Below are positions 46,854 through 55,574 of a stretch of DNA of 58,160 nucleotides, one piece after another. The notes below the pieces were generated by a model. That model did not search any database and was not told where the DNA came from. It was given only the letters and a program-made list of their open reading frames with translations. How positions within the stretch are numbered: the first letter of the stretch is position 1; each line of letters begins with the position of its first letter. Source of the DNA: Craterilacuibacter sinensis (GTDB lineage Bacteria; Pseudomonadota; Gammaproteobacteria; Burkholderiales; Chromobacteriaceae); assembly GCF_009831765.1 (NCBI RefSeq), contig NZ_WSSB01000016.1, positions 3,151 through 61,310 of the forward strand, given 5' to 3'. A program made the translations under genes and the position numbers.

Positions 46854-47990
46854 TTATTTTTCAATCTCGATGGATTCAGGCAGCCAGTAGCCGTCCAGAT
46901 AACCCTGATAGAGCGCCATCAGCATGGAATCCAGCACATCCTCTCCGGCCAAAAAACGCTGATTAGCAAAACGTTGCCAACAGGCAACACTATCTGCGTC
47001 CACTTCCAGTATTTCTCCGTTGCAATACAGCAACGACTCGGTATACAGAATCTGACTCTTGCGACTCAAGCGCACGCCGTCACGCTGTATACATGCAGCA
47101 AAATCCTCTTCATCCAGCTCGTCTTCCGGCGAGTCGTAGAAAACGCTAGCCTTAGGTTCGGACAGATAATGTCCGAGAAAATCTGCAACCAAAGCCTTAT
47201 CCCAGCTAATCTGTGCCAGCGTCTGCGTGATGTCGTCCACCATCGCCTGCGGAATACGCGCCGGATCAGACTGCCACTGCAAACCAGGGTCGGCATAACG
47301 ACCCTCGACACATATTCTGTCCTGCATATACACCAGAAACTCGGTGGCCAACTCTTGCGCGCTCGGCGCACGGAAACCGATCGAATAAGTCATGCCTGGC
47401 TCCATGGCCACACCATAATGTGCATAACGCGGCGGAAGATAGAGCATATCGCCATGCTCCAGGATGTACTCCTCTTCAACCCGAAAGTCTTTAAGCACAC
47501 GTATCGGCGCATCTTCGATAAAAGCATCATCGGTTTGCGCCGAAATCTGCCAGCGCTTGCGCCCTCCGACCTGCAGCAGAAAGACGTCGTAGGAGTCGAA
47601 ATGCGGACCAACCGTCCCGCCGGGCGGTGCATAGCTGATCATCAGATCATCCAGCCGGGCATAAGGGATAAAGTTGAAGCGCCACAGAATTTCATCAATA
47701 TGCGGCAAGTGGTGATTGACACTTTGCACCAGCAAAGTCCAGTCACTCTCCGGTAAACGCTTGAAGCGCGAGGCGCGGAACGGCCCATTTTCCACATGCC
47801 AGCCACCTTTCCTGCTCTCGATCAGGCGCGACTCGACCTCTTCTTGCTGCGCCAGCTGACTCAACCAGTCAAAATCGACAGGCGCCCCCACATCACGCAG
47901 CGCACCACGAATCAGCAATGGCTTTTTGTGCCAGTATTCGCGCAAAAAAACGTCTGCGGACATCCCGCCCAACAACTCATTCGTGCTCAT
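46854..47990 (-). CDS. roxA: ribosomal protein uL16 3-hydroxylase RoxA (YcfD-like, JmjC/cupin dioxygenase)
   Basis: A 378-residue Fe(II)/2-oxoglutarate oxygenase that in E. coli hydroxylates an arginine of ribosomal protein L16. The iron-binding His-x-Asp is in GPHFDSYDVFLLQVGGRKRW near residue 125, and the distal His is in LYLPPRYAHYGVAME near residue 190. The flanking FIPYARLDDLMISYAPPGGTVG is typical of the ROX group. The C-terminal winged-helix region follows. It starts with GGGAAAC upstream of the ATG and is divergent from slyD. Confidence 0.93.
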   Translation of the reverse strand: MSTNELLGGMSADVFLREYWHKKPLLIRGALRDVGAPVDFDWLSQLAQQEEVESRLIESRKGGWHVENGPFRASRFKRLPESDWTLLVQSVNHHLPHIDEILWRFNFIPYARLDDLMISYAPPGGTVGPHFDSYDVFLLQVGGRKRWQISAQTDDAFIEDAPIRVLKDFRVEEEYILEHGDMLYLPPRYAHYGVAMEPGMTYSIGFRAPSAQELATEFLVYMQDRICVEGRYADPGLQWQSDPARIPQAMVDDITQTLAQISWDKALVADFLGHYLSEPKASVFYDSPEDELDEEDFAACIQRDGVRLSRKSQILYTESLLYCNGEILEVDADSVACWQRFANQRFLAGEDVLDSMLMALYQGYLDGYWLPESIEIEK

Positions 47991-48123
47991 GGCAGTTTCC
48001 CGTTTAATGTGTGACCCAATGGTTTACAATATGCACAAGTGCAAGCCTGTCCACGCCTAAAACCTATGCAGCCCGTGGCAGTCACTCGCTATTTACTCAT
48101 AACCAACTGCACGGATTACATGC

Positions 48124-48603
48124 ATGCAAATCGCTAAAAATTCTGTCGTAACACTTGATTACGAAATGTTCGACGCCGACAACAAAATGATCGACAAGTC
48201 CGAAGAGCCGATTTCCTACCTGCACGGCGGCTACGACGGCATCTTCCCGCTGGTTGAAGAGGCTCTGCACGGCAAGGCAGTAGGCGACACCGTAGACGTA
48301 ATGATGACGTCCGATGATGCTTTTGGCGATCCTGAAGAAGAACTGGTACGCGTTGAGCCGCTGGATGTATTCCCGGCCGACATCGAAATCGGCATGGTAT
48401 TTGAAGCCGATGATCCGGAAACCGGCGATGTTCTGCTGTTCCGCGTCACCGACATTGCAGACGGCAACGCCATCGTAGATGCCAACCACCCACTGGCCGG
48501 CATGGCTATCCGCTTCAAGGGCAAGATCACCGACGTGCGCGAAGCCAGTGCCGACGAAATCACCCACGGGCATGCCCACGGCGAACACGGCCACCACCAC
48601 TAA
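48124..48603 (+). CDS. slyD: FKBP-type peptidyl-prolyl isomerase SlyD
   Basis: A 159-residue two-domain isomerase/chaperone. The FKBP part is split by the insert-in-flap (IF) domain (VMMTSDDAFGDPEEELVRVEPLDVFP...). The start MQIAKNSVVTLDYEMFD and the GYDGIFPLVEEALHGKAVGD block are typical. The tail HGHAHGEHGHHH is His-rich and would bind nickel or other metals, as in E. coli SlyD, which helps hydrogenase nickel insertion. It is monocistronic with a terminator 20 bases after the stop. Confidence 0.95.
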   Translation: MQIAKNSVVTLDYEMFDADNKMIDKSEEPISYLHGGYDGIFPLVEEALHGKAVGDTVDVMMTSDDAFGDPEEELVRVEPLDVFPADIEIGMVFEADDPETGDVLLFRVTDIADGNAIVDANHPLAGMAIRFKGKITDVREASADEITHGHAHGEHGHHH

Positions 48604-48623
48604 GCCGTGATCCAGTCCTGAAC

Positions 48624-48647
48624 AAAAGGCAGCTCAGGCTGCCTTTT
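48624..48647. terminator. bidirectional terminator between slyD and prmC
   Basis: AAAAGGCAGC-TCAG-GCTGCCTTTT, a perfect ten-pair stem with its own T-runs on both strands. Confidence 0.93.
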
Positions 48648-48648
48648 G

Positions 48649-49467
48649 TTATTGTGGTGCGCACCCTAGAGTGACCCGATCCAGCCCAGCCAGATCCGGC
48701 AAGGTCTCGACCGCCAACAAACCCGCCTCGGAAAACAGCTTGCGGCACGCCTCACCCTGATCATAACCATGCTCGACCATCAGATAGCCGCCAGGCAACA
48801 AGCGGGCAAGCGCCCCTGCCGCAATGGCACGCAGACAGGACAAGCCATCGGCACCATCGGTCAAGGCCATCCTAGGCTCAAAGCGAACATCACCTTCTTG
48901 CAAATGATGGTCATCCTGATGGATATAAGGCGGATTTGATACGATTAAGTCGAAGCGCGAAGTCTCTGGCAAGGGCACATACCAGCTCCCCTCTCTGAAC
49001 GCCACTTTCGCCCCCAGTTGCGCCGCATTATGCACGGAGACCTGCAGAGCAGCCGCCGACAAGTCGACCGCCGCCACCTGCCATTGCGGCGCCTCCAGCG
49101 CCAGCGTCACAGCAATGGCTCCACTACCACATCCCAGATCCAACACATATGCAGCACGCTCGCGCCCGATTTTGAGCAATGCGGCATCAACCAGATGTTC
49201 CGTCTCGGGCCGCGGAATCAGTACGTCGAGGGTCACGGCAAACATCCGGCCGTAAAACTCCCTCTGGCCCAGCAGATAGGCAATCGGCTCACCGGCCATA
49301 CGGCGCGCAACCAGCGCATCGAACGCGGACTGCTGGGCTACAGTCAACGACTCATCATCATGCGCCAGCAGATACATACGATCAAAACCAGTTGCAGCCA
49401 TAAGCAGCAAGCGCGCATCCAGGCGGACAAGGGGACAGGCTCGTAGCGTTTCTTGTATCGTCATCAT
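48649..49467 (-). CDS. prmC: peptide chain release factor N5-glutamine methyltransferase
   Basis: A 272-residue SAM-dependent enzyme that methylates the GGQ glutamine of RF1 and RF2. The N-terminal helical domain contains IAYLLGQREFYGRMF. The SAM site is VLDLGCGSGAIAVTLAL. The catalytic NPPY is in VSNPPYIHQDD. Two adjacent ATG codons begin two bases after the mgtE stop, so translation is coupled to mgtE; the second ATG could be the real start. The more usual neighbour prfA is absent here, so the mgtE-prmC pairing is uncommon. Confidence 0.95.
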   Translation of the reverse strand: MMTIQETLRACPLVRLDARLLLMAATGFDRMYLLAHDDESLTVAQQSAFDALVARRMAGEPIAYLLGQREFYGRMFAVTLDVLIPRPETEHLVDAALLKIGRERAAYVLDLGCGSGAIAVTLALEAPQWQVAAVDLSAAALQVSVHNAAQLGAKVAFREGSWYVPLPETSRFDLIVSNPPYIHQDDHHLQEGDVRFEPRMALTDGADGLSCLRAIAAGALARLLPGGYLMVEHGYDQGEACRKLFSEAGLLAVETLPDLAGLDRVTLGCAPQ

Positions 49468-49469
49468 GA

Positions 49470-50909
49470 TCACATCAGGAACACAGAAGCCAGCCCCAGG
49501 AAAATAAAGAAACCTCCCGAGTCGGTAAATGCCGTAATCAGCACGCTGGACCCCAAAGCCGGATCCCGCCCCATTTTCTGCATCAGGGTAGGCACCAGTA
49601 CCCCCATGGTGGCCGCCAGAATCAGATTAAGCGTCATCGCAGCCGTCATGACCAGCCCCAGCGAGAAGCTGTCATACAGCCACCACGCCACAATCCCGAT
49701 TACCCCACCCCAGACCACGCCATTGATGACACTCACGCCCAGTTCCTTGCGCCACAGCATCCACGCCTGATTTGGCTGCATCTGCCCCATGGCAAGGGCA
49801 CGAACGATCATAGTGATGGTCTGGTTACCCGAGTTGCCACCAATACCGGCGACGATAGGCATCAAGGCGGCCAGCGCGACCAGATGCTGGATAGCCCCCT
49901 CGAATACGCCGATTACCCGGCTTGCGACAAAAGCCGTACACAAATTAACCGCCAGCCAAGCCCAACGGTTCTTGACCGAGTCGATCACCGGAGCAAACAA
50001 GTCTTCCTCTTCGCGCAAACCGGCAAGGCTCAGCACTTCGCTCTCCGACTCCTCGCGAATCACGTCCACCATCTCGTCTACCGTCAGACGGCCAATCAAG
50101 ACCCCTTTTTCATCCACCACCGGCGCGGTAATCAGGTCATAGCGCTCGAACGCCAATGCGGCATCCTCGGCATCATCTGCCGGATGAAAAGTCACCACAT
50201 CGGTGGCCATCACTTCGGATACATCGGCATCCGGGTCGGAAACAAGCAATTTCCTGATCGACAACACGCCTTTGAGAATGTCGTCGTCGTCGATCACGAA
50301 AATCTTGTCAGTGTGATCCGGCAGTTCGTCAAAGCGGCGCAAATAGCGCAATACCACTTCGCACGAGACATCGGCCCGGATCTTGACCAGCTCGAAGTCC
50401 ATTAGTGCGCCAACCTGCCCCTCCTCGAACGAAAGCGCGGATTGCAGCTGCTCGCGCTCTTCGTCATCCAGCCCCCCCATCACCTCATACACCACCTGAC
50501 GTGGCAAATCGGGCGCCAGATCGGCCAGTTCGTCCGCATCAAGCTGTTCGGCGGCCGCGACCAGCTCGTGCGCATCCATGGACTCAATCAGCGTCTCGCG
50601 TACGGCATCGGAGACTTCCAGCAGGATCTCGCCATCGCGCTCGCTCTTGACCATGTCCCAGACCAGCAGACGGTCATCCAGCGGCAAGGATTCGAGGATG
50701 TAGGCGATATCGGCCGGGTGCAGCTGATCCAGCTTGTGGTGCAGCTCATTGACGTTCTGCTTGTGAACCAGCTCTTCGACCAAGCCATGCTTGGGCATGT
50801 CCTGACGATGAACGAGTTCCTCGACCAGATGGTGACGCTCGATAAGGCGCTGAACCTGGGCAAGACTATCTTGCAGACGATCGGTGGGTTTCTTTTCGAG
50901 AACCGTCAT
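49470..50909 (-). CDS. mgtE: magnesium transporter MgtE
   Basis: A 479-residue inner-membrane Mg2+ channel. The N-domain (HPADIAYILESLPLDDRLLVW...) is followed by two CBS domains (about residues 165-290; VIDDDDILKGVLSIRKLL, APVVDEKGVLIGRLTVDEM). The five-helix pore domain carries PIVAGIGGNSGNQTITMIVRALAMG. Mg2+ bound to the N/CBS domains closes the channel in known structures. An unusual tandem LVEELVHRQ / LVEELVHKQ duplication lies at residues about 28-52. GAAGGAGG precedes the ATG. A long leader (about 155 bases) may carry regulation. Confidence 0.95.
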   Translation of the reverse strand: MTVLEKKPTDRLQDSLAQVQRLIERHHLVEELVHRQDMPKHGLVEELVHKQNVNELHHKLDQLHPADIAYILESLPLDDRLLVWDMVKSERDGEILLEVSDAVRETLIESMDAHELVAAAEQLDADELADLAPDLPRQVVYEVMGGLDDEEREQLQSALSFEEGQVGALMDFELVKIRADVSCEVVLRYLRRFDELPDHTDKIFVIDDDDILKGVLSIRKLLVSDPDADVSEVMATDVVTFHPADDAEDAALAFERYDLITAPVVDEKGVLIGRLTVDEMVDVIREESESEVLSLAGLREEEDLFAPVIDSVKNRWAWLAVNLCTAFVASRVIGVFEGAIQHLVALAALMPIVAGIGGNSGNQTITMIVRALAMGQMQPNQAWMLWRKELGVSVINGVVWGGVIGIVAWWLYDSFSLGLVMTAAMTLNLILAATMGVLVPTLMQKMGRDPALGSSVLITAFTDSGGFFIFLGLASVFLM

Positions 50910-51032
50910 GCGCGCCTCCTTCCGCCGTAACAGGCGGCGGCAAACGCGCGCGGTTTTTAACGGCGGGGTATTAGTGCTTCAGTCGAAAACTGAATGTTCG
51001 TTAAAATTTGACTGGGTAAGTCCATACGAATA

Positions 51033-51050
51033 CCGCACCCGTTTGTGCGG
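51033..51050. promoter_or_regulatory. stem-loop in the mgtE leader
   Basis: CCGCAC-loop-GTGCGG inside the predicted 5' leader. The rest of the leader does not match an M-box magnesium riboswitch that I can recognise. Confidence 0.35.
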
Positions 51051-51071
51051 CAGGAACGAAGGAAAGGCAGG

Positions 51072-51080
51072 ATTCTAGCA
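51072..51080 (-). promoter_or_regulatory. extended -10 promoter element of mgtE
   Basis: TGCTAGAAT on the minus strand, about 165 bases before the mgtE start. It sits beside a GGAAGC-loop-GCTTCC hairpin (51082-51100) that may end the mtgA transcript. Confidence 0.45.
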
Positions 51081-51119
51081 TGGAAGCACGGACAGCTTCC
51101 AGCGCCAAAAAGCAGAACA

Positions 51120-51803
51120 TCATGGCACATCGGCGTAACGCATGCGACGCTGGATAATATTGCTTTTACGCGCCAAGCCGCGTGCATTGCGATGGGCATC
51201 ATAGTAGCGGGGATTGGGCACCATAGCCGCCAGGCGCGCGCCCTGAGCCGCAGACAAGCGGCTGGCACTGGTATTGAAATAATGGCGACTGGCAGCCTCG
51301 GCACCAAAGACACCATCGCCCCACTCGATCACATTCAAATAGATTTCAAAGATGCGGCGCTTGTCCATGACGGCCTCAAGCATGACGGTGATCATGCCCT
51401 CTTCCAGCTTGCGCCACGGCGTGCGCTTGCCGGACAGAAAAAGATTTTTGGCCAACTGCTGGCTAATCGTCGAGCCACCGGCCACGATGCGCCCTTGCTT
51501 CAGATTTTTTTCAAATGCGGCTTCGATACCATCCCAATCAAAACCCTCATGGTCGACAAACTTGGCATCTTCCGACGCAACGATTGCCCGCTTCAGATTG
51601 GGCGAGATGCGCTCGTAAGACACCCAGCGGTGATGCAGTTCGGCATCGGGATTTTCCGCCTGCAAACGGGTAAGTTGCGCGCTCATAAAAGCACTGACCG
51701 AAGGGTTATGACTGCGCCAATACACGATATGCCCGAAAATCCATACGTTGTACAACACCAATAGCGTCAATAAGACGGCAAAGATTTTAAGCGCAAGACG
51801 CAT
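51120..51803 (-). CDS. mtgA: monofunctional peptidoglycan glycosyltransferase MtgA
   Basis: A 227-residue GT51-family enzyme polymerising lipid II. One N-terminal membrane anchor (LKIFAVLLTLLVLYNVWIF) precedes the catalytic domain: VASEDAKFVDHEGFDW (Glu of motif 1), GGSTISQQLAKNLFLSGKRTPWRKLEE (motif 2), and KRRIFEIYLNVIEWGDGVFGAEAASRHYF (motif 3). There is no transpeptidase domain. The start at MRLALKIF is chosen because it directly precedes the anchor, but ATG codons at 51848-51854 are also possible, and no strong ribosome site decides. It follows aroE in one unit. Confidence 0.93.
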   Translation of the reverse strand: MRLALKIFAVLLTLLVLYNVWIFGHIVYWRSHNPSVSAFMSAQLTRLQAENPDAELHHRWVSYERISPNLKRAIVASEDAKFVDHEGFDWDGIEAAFEKNLKQGRIVAGGSTISQQLAKNLFLSGKRTPWRKLEEGMITVMLEAVMDKRRIFEIYLNVIEWGDGVFGAEAASRHYFNTSASRLSAAQGARLAAMVPNPRYYDAHRNARGLARKSNIIQRRMRYADVP

Positions 51804-51878
51804 GAGGCAGAAAAACCGGAGGCTAGGAAAAGCAGGAACAAGTGCCATCATCATGATGGCACTCTGAAAGGAGTCGAA

Positions 51879-52700
51879 TCAGGCCAGTACTTCGCGCAAC
51901 ATATTGGTCACACGGCGAGTTTCCGGGCGAATACCATGCCAGATATCAAATGATTCAGCGGCTTGCTCAACCAGCATTCCCAGACCATCTGCCAGCATTC
52001 CGGCATATTCACCTTGTGCGCGCTGCAAGAAAGGCGTCAAGCCTTTGCTGTACACCATGTCGTATGCCAAGGCACGCGGTGAAAACAGGCCATGCGGTAT
52101 CGGTGGCAACTCGCCGGACAAACTGCTTGACGTGCCATTAATCACAATATCGAAATGCTGCCCTTCCAGTTCGGCATAGCCCGTTGCCACAACGCGCCCC
52201 CAAGGGGAAAAATGGTGAGCAATGGCCTCGGCCTTGATCAAGGTACGATTGGCAAGCATTAAGCTAGCTGGCTGCTCCGCCAACAAGGGGGCCAATACGC
52301 CACGCACGGCACCGCCCGCTCCCAGCACCAGTACCCGTTTCCCCTTGATGGAAAAATCCAGGTTCTGGACGATGTCGCGCACCAAGCCCACACCATCGGT
52401 ATTGTCGCCATAGAGCCTGCCATCACGCAGGCTTAGAGTATTCACCGCCTCGGCCGCACGCGCCCGATCGGAAACCTCATCCGCCAAACGGAAGGCATCG
52501 CCCTTGAAAGGCAAAGTGACATTGAGCCCCCGACCTCCAGCCGAAAAAAAATCGCCTGCCACCACAGAAAACTGCCCCAACTCGGCATAAAGCTTTTCGT
52601 AGCGTATGGTGCAAGCGCTGGCGCTGGCAAATTCGGTATGAATAAATGGAGACTGGCTGTGGGACACTGGGTTGCCGATTACGGCATAGCGTTCGGTCAT
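51879..52700 (-). CDS. aroE: shikimate dehydrogenase (NADP+)
   Basis: A 273-residue enzyme of aromatic amino-acid synthesis reducing 3-dehydroshikimate. The substrate site is YAVIGNPVSHSQSPFIHTEF at the start and NVTLPFKGDAF, with catalytic Lys. The NADP-binding loop is VLVLGAGGAVRGVLAPL, with NRT after the next strand. INGTSSSLSG and YDMVYSKGLTPFL complete the pattern. The start MTERYAVIGNP matches the family; the upstream frame is not conserved. It is followed by mtgA and preceded by a rhodanese gene 94 bases upstream. Confidence 0.96.
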   Translation of the reverse strand: MTERYAVIGNPVSHSQSPFIHTEFASASACTIRYEKLYAELGQFSVVAGDFFSAGGRGLNVTLPFKGDAFRLADEVSDRARAAEAVNTLSLRDGRLYGDNTDGVGLVRDIVQNLDFSIKGKRVLVLGAGGAVRGVLAPLLAEQPASLMLANRTLIKAEAIAHHFSPWGRVVATGYAELEGQHFDIVINGTSSSLSGELPPIPHGLFSPRALAYDMVYSKGLTPFLQRAQGEYAGMLADGLGMLVEQAAESFDIWHGIRPETRRVTNMLREVLA

Positions 52701-52794
52701 ATAGGGGCAACTCGCGAAATTGACAGGCCGGATAATGGCAATAGCCAACACTTTGCCTTGCTGCACGCAAAACATCAACCATAAAGCATAACAA

Positions 52795-53247
52795 TCAGCC
52801 TTGCTGCCAAGGCAATCCGCGAGCTTTCCAGCCATTTAGTTGCCCACGGTGCCCAGCCTCATCCTTGTCACCCTCGAAGCCCTCGAGGATGTTATACACG
52901 CTGGAAAACCCGTGGCTAGCCAACTGTCGTGCCGCCTCATCCGAGCGGGCACCGGTACGGCATAGCAGCATCAGCACGGCTTCCTTATCCAGTTGGTGCT
53001 CGGCCTGCGCCAAAAAATGCGGGTTAGGCTGCATGCCTGGCCAGGTTTTCCATTCAATAGATACCGCATTGGGAATGACACCAACAAACTGTAATTCGGC
53101 ATGACTACGCACATCTACCAAATGAGCGCCCGGTAGGTTCTGCAAAAGTTCCCATGCCTCCTCCGGCGTGACAGCACCAGAATAAGGCAAATCGGATTGG
53201 GTAGCCCGATCATGGGCACGTTGCAAAATTTCGGATCGGTGGCTCAT
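52795..53247 (-). CDS. rhodanese-domain protein
   Basis: A 150-residue single rhodanese domain. The active-site loop CRTGARSDEAARQLA contains the persulfide Cys (near residue 96), and the start of the fold is VTPEEAWELLQNLPGAHLVDVRSHAEL. It is a likely sulfur transferase with unknown acceptor. GGGGAATGCC precedes the ATG, and an extended -10-like TGCTAGAAA lies about 35 bases upstream. It may be co-transcribed with aroE-mtgA. Confidence 0.92.
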   Translation of the reverse strand: MSHRSEILQRAHDRATQSDLPYSGAVTPEEAWELLQNLPGAHLVDVRSHAELQFVGVIPNAVSIEWKTWPGMQPNPHFLAQAEHQLDKEAVLMLLCRTGARSDEAARQLASHGFSSVYNILEGFEGDKDEAGHRGQLNGWKARGLPWQQG

Positions 53248-53324
53248 GGCATTCCCCTAAATTAGCTTTACTAAATTGTTTCTAGCATAGCGCTCATTAT
53301 CCTGACTGACCAGTCACGAAGCGC

Positions 53325-53339
53325 GCACCAATAAGGTGC
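53325..53339. promoter_or_regulatory. NtrC-type binding site upstream of glnA
   Basis: GCACC-AATAA-GGTGC is a perfect palindrome matching the NtrC half-sites. It lies about 110 bases upstream of the sigma-54 promoter, a usual enhancer distance, and ntrC is 3 kb downstream. A looser GCACC-AAAAT half-site lies at about 53356. Confidence 0.7.
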
Positions 53340-53433
53340 ACAGCCTCACGTAACCGCACCAAAATGAGTCGCTCAATATGCATCAACAATCCCATCTGCT
53401 TATGGCACAATGATCAAAGTACCTGAAGATAGC

Positions 53434-53449
53434 TGGCATGCTTAATGCT
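53434..53449 (+). promoter_or_regulatory. sigma-54 (RpoN) promoter of glnA
   Basis: TGGCATG-cttaa-TGCT: GG and GC are 12 bases apart, and most consensus positions of TGGCACG-N4-TTGCW are present. The predicted transcript starts near 53460, about 50 bases before glnA. Confidence 0.7.
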
Positions 53450-53510
53450 TTAGATTTCACGCCAATTTTGTAGCATCCCACCCGATGCGCGTTGCCTTAA
53501 GGAGATCACC

Positions 53511-54929
53511 ATGGCGGTAGCCGACGTTTTGAAACTGATCGAAGAGAACGACGTAAAATTCGTTGACCTTCGTTTTACCGATACCCGCGGCAAGGAACAG
53601 CACGTGACCATTCCGGCACACGTACTGACCGAAGATGCAGAGTCCTGGTTTGAAAGCGGCCATGCCTTTGATGGCTCGTCCATCGCCGGTTGGAAAGGCA
53701 TCCAAGCATCCGACATGCTGCTGATGGCAGACCCGTCCACAGCAAAAATCGACCCGTTTTTCGACGAGCCTACCGTATTCATGAGCTGCGACGTTGTCGA
53801 TCCTGCCGACGGCAAGGGCTATGACCGCTGCCCGCGCTCGATTGCCAAACGCGCAGAAGCCTACCTTAAGGCCTCCGGTATCGGTGACACCGCCTACTTC
53901 GGCCCGGAACCTGAATTCTTTATTTTCGACAGCATCACCTGGGGCACCGATATGTCCGGTTGCTTCGTGAAAATCAAGGCAGAAGAAGCGGCTTGGGCTT
54001 CGGCCGAAGAGTTTGAGGGTGGCAATACTGGCCACCGTCCAGGCGTCAAAGGCGGTTACTTCCCAGTTCCTCCGGTTGACTCTTCACAAGACCTGCGTTC
54101 TGCCATGGTTCTGCTACTGGAAGAGTTGGGCGTGCCCGTTGAAGTTCACCACCACGAAGTCGCCACCGCTGGCCAGAACGAAATCGGCACCAAATTCAGC
54201 ACGCTGACCCAGCGCGCCGACTGGACTCAGATCATGAAGTATGTGATCCAGAACGTCGCCCACAGCTATGGCAAGACTGCGACCTTCATGCCTAAACCTA
54301 TCGTTGGTGACAACGGCTCCGGCATGCACGTTCACCAATCCATCTGGAAAGACGGCAAGAACCTGTTTGCAGGCGATGGCTATGCCGGCCTGTCCGATAT
54401 GGCTCTTTACTATATCGGCGGCATCATCAAGCACGCCAAGGCGCTGAATGCAATCACCAACCCGGGCACCAACTCGTACAAGCGCCTGGTTCCGCATTAT
54501 GAAGCGCCGGTTAAACTGGCCTACTCGGCCAAGAACCGTTCCGCCTCGATCCGCATTCCGCATGTGGCCAACCCTAAAGGCCGCCGCATTGAGGCACGCT
54601 TCCCGGATCCGCTGTCCAACCCTTACCTGTGCTTCTCGGCTCTGATGATGGCAGGTCTTGACGGTATCCAGAACAAGATCCACCCTGGTGATGCAGCCGA
54701 CAAAAATCTGTACGACCTGCCTCCAGAAGAAGACAAGCTGATCCCGACAGTGTGCGCCTCGCTGGATGAAGCCTTGGCAGCACTCGATGCTGACCGCGAG
54801 TTCCTGACTCGTGGCGGCGTGTTCTCCAATGAGTGGATTGATGCATTCATCGAACTGAAGATGCAGGAAGTCAACCTGACCCGTATGACGACTCACCCAG
54901 TTGAGTTCGCCATGTACTACAGCCTGTAA
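53511..54929 (+). CDS. glnA: glutamine synthetase, type I
   Basis: A 472-residue enzyme forming glutamine from glutamate and ammonia. Signatures are [45 protein letters not shown], and [16 protein letters not shown]. The adenylylation tyrosine is in [10 protein letters not shown] (Y401), so control by GlnE is expected. AAGGAGATCACC precedes the ATG. A sigma-54 promoter and NtrC-type site lie upstream, and a terminator follows before the DUF4124 gene and ntrBC. Confidence 0.99.
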   Translation: MAVADVLKLIEENDVKFVDLRFTDTRGKEQHVTIPAHVLTEDAESWFESGHAFDGSSIAGWKGIQASDMLLMADPSTAKIDPFFDEPTVFMSCDVVDPADGKGYDRCPRSIAKRAEAYLKASGIGDTAYFGPEPEFFIFDSITWGTDMSGCFVKIKAEEAAWASAEEFEGGNTGHRPGVKGGYFPVPPVDSSQDLRSAMVLLLEELGVPVEVHHHEVATAGQNEIGTKFSTLTQRADWTQIMKYVIQNVAHSYGKTATFMPKPIVGDNGSGMHVHQSIWKDGKNLFAGDGYAGLSDMALYYIGGIIKHAKALNAITNPGTNSYKRLVPHYEAPVKLAYSAKNRSASIRIPHVANPKGRRIEARFPDPLSNPYLCFSALMMAGLDGIQNKIHPGDAADKNLYDLPPEEDKLIPTVCASLDEALAALDADREFLTRGGVFSNEWIDAFIELKMQEVNLTRMTTHPVEFAMYYSL

Positions 54930-54945
54930 CCGGCTATGTAAATCA

Positions 54946-54976
54946 CAAAAACGGCAGCTCAGGCTGCCGTTTTTTA
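54946..54976 (+). terminator. intrinsic terminator of glnA
   Basis: ACGGCAGC-TCAG-GCTGCCGT followed by six T. Read-through would enter the DUF4124-ntrB-ntrC genes. Confidence 0.93.
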
Positions 54977-55041
54977 TTTATGCATGACGTGGCATACACT
55001 TTTCCTTATCATCCATTTATTCTATTTTGTATTGTAAGGCC

Positions 55042-55503
55042 ATGAAATCAGCTACCGCTCTCTTGCTGGCCAGTCTCGCCAGCCTGCCCTGCAGCGCGGC
55101 AACCATTTACAAATATGTCGATCAGGACGGGCACGTCACCTACAGCAATATCCCTGCACGCGGCGCCAAGGCGCTCACGATCAACGTTCCCTCTGCTCCG
55201 GCCAGCCAGGCTGCTATGCGCATACCACAGCGCAGCGACTCATCCGGCTTTCCTACTGTCGCACCCGAAACCCAGCGCCAACGCGATGGCGGCCGCCGCC
55301 AGATATTACAAAGCGAACTATCAAACGAGCAAAAAGCCCTGGATGATGCCCGACGCACACTATCGGACTCGGAAGCGGGCTTGCGCACCAACTCACGCAC
55401 CAATCCGGAGCTCAGCAAACGCATTGCCGTGCTGCGCGAGTCGGTGAAAGACAGGGAACGCAATGTACAAGCCCTGCAACGCGAGCTTGGCCTGAGCCAA
55501 TAA
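55042..55503 (+). CDS. secreted DUF4124-domain protein
   Basis: A 153-residue protein with a signal peptide (MKSATALLLASLASLPCSAA). The DUF4124 core is TIYKYVDQDGHVTYSNIPARGAK just after cleavage. A coiled-coil C-terminal half follows (LSNEQKALDDARRTLSDSEA... LRESVKDRERNVQALQRELG). A short AAGG precedes the ATG. It lies between glnA and ntrB in the same direction. Its role is unknown; DUF4124 proteins are periplasmic. The link to nitrogen control rests only on position. Confidence 0.85.
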   Translation: MKSATALLLASLASLPCSAATIYKYVDQDGHVTYSNIPARGAKALTINVPSAPASQAAMRIPQRSDSSGFPTVAPETQRQRDGGRRQILQSELSNEQKALDDARRTLSDSEAGLRTNSRTNPELSKRIAVLRESVKDRERNVQALQRELGLSQ

Positions 55504-55574
55504 GCGCATCACTTGGGCATAGCTGGACAGCTTCTTGCTTAACTAAAAGGCTTACCTCTACTTTGGCCCATGCC

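Noticed and set aside
50910-51071. M-box magnesium riboswitch in the mgtE leader
   Set aside because: I could not find the conserved M-box blocks; only a short hairpin is visible.
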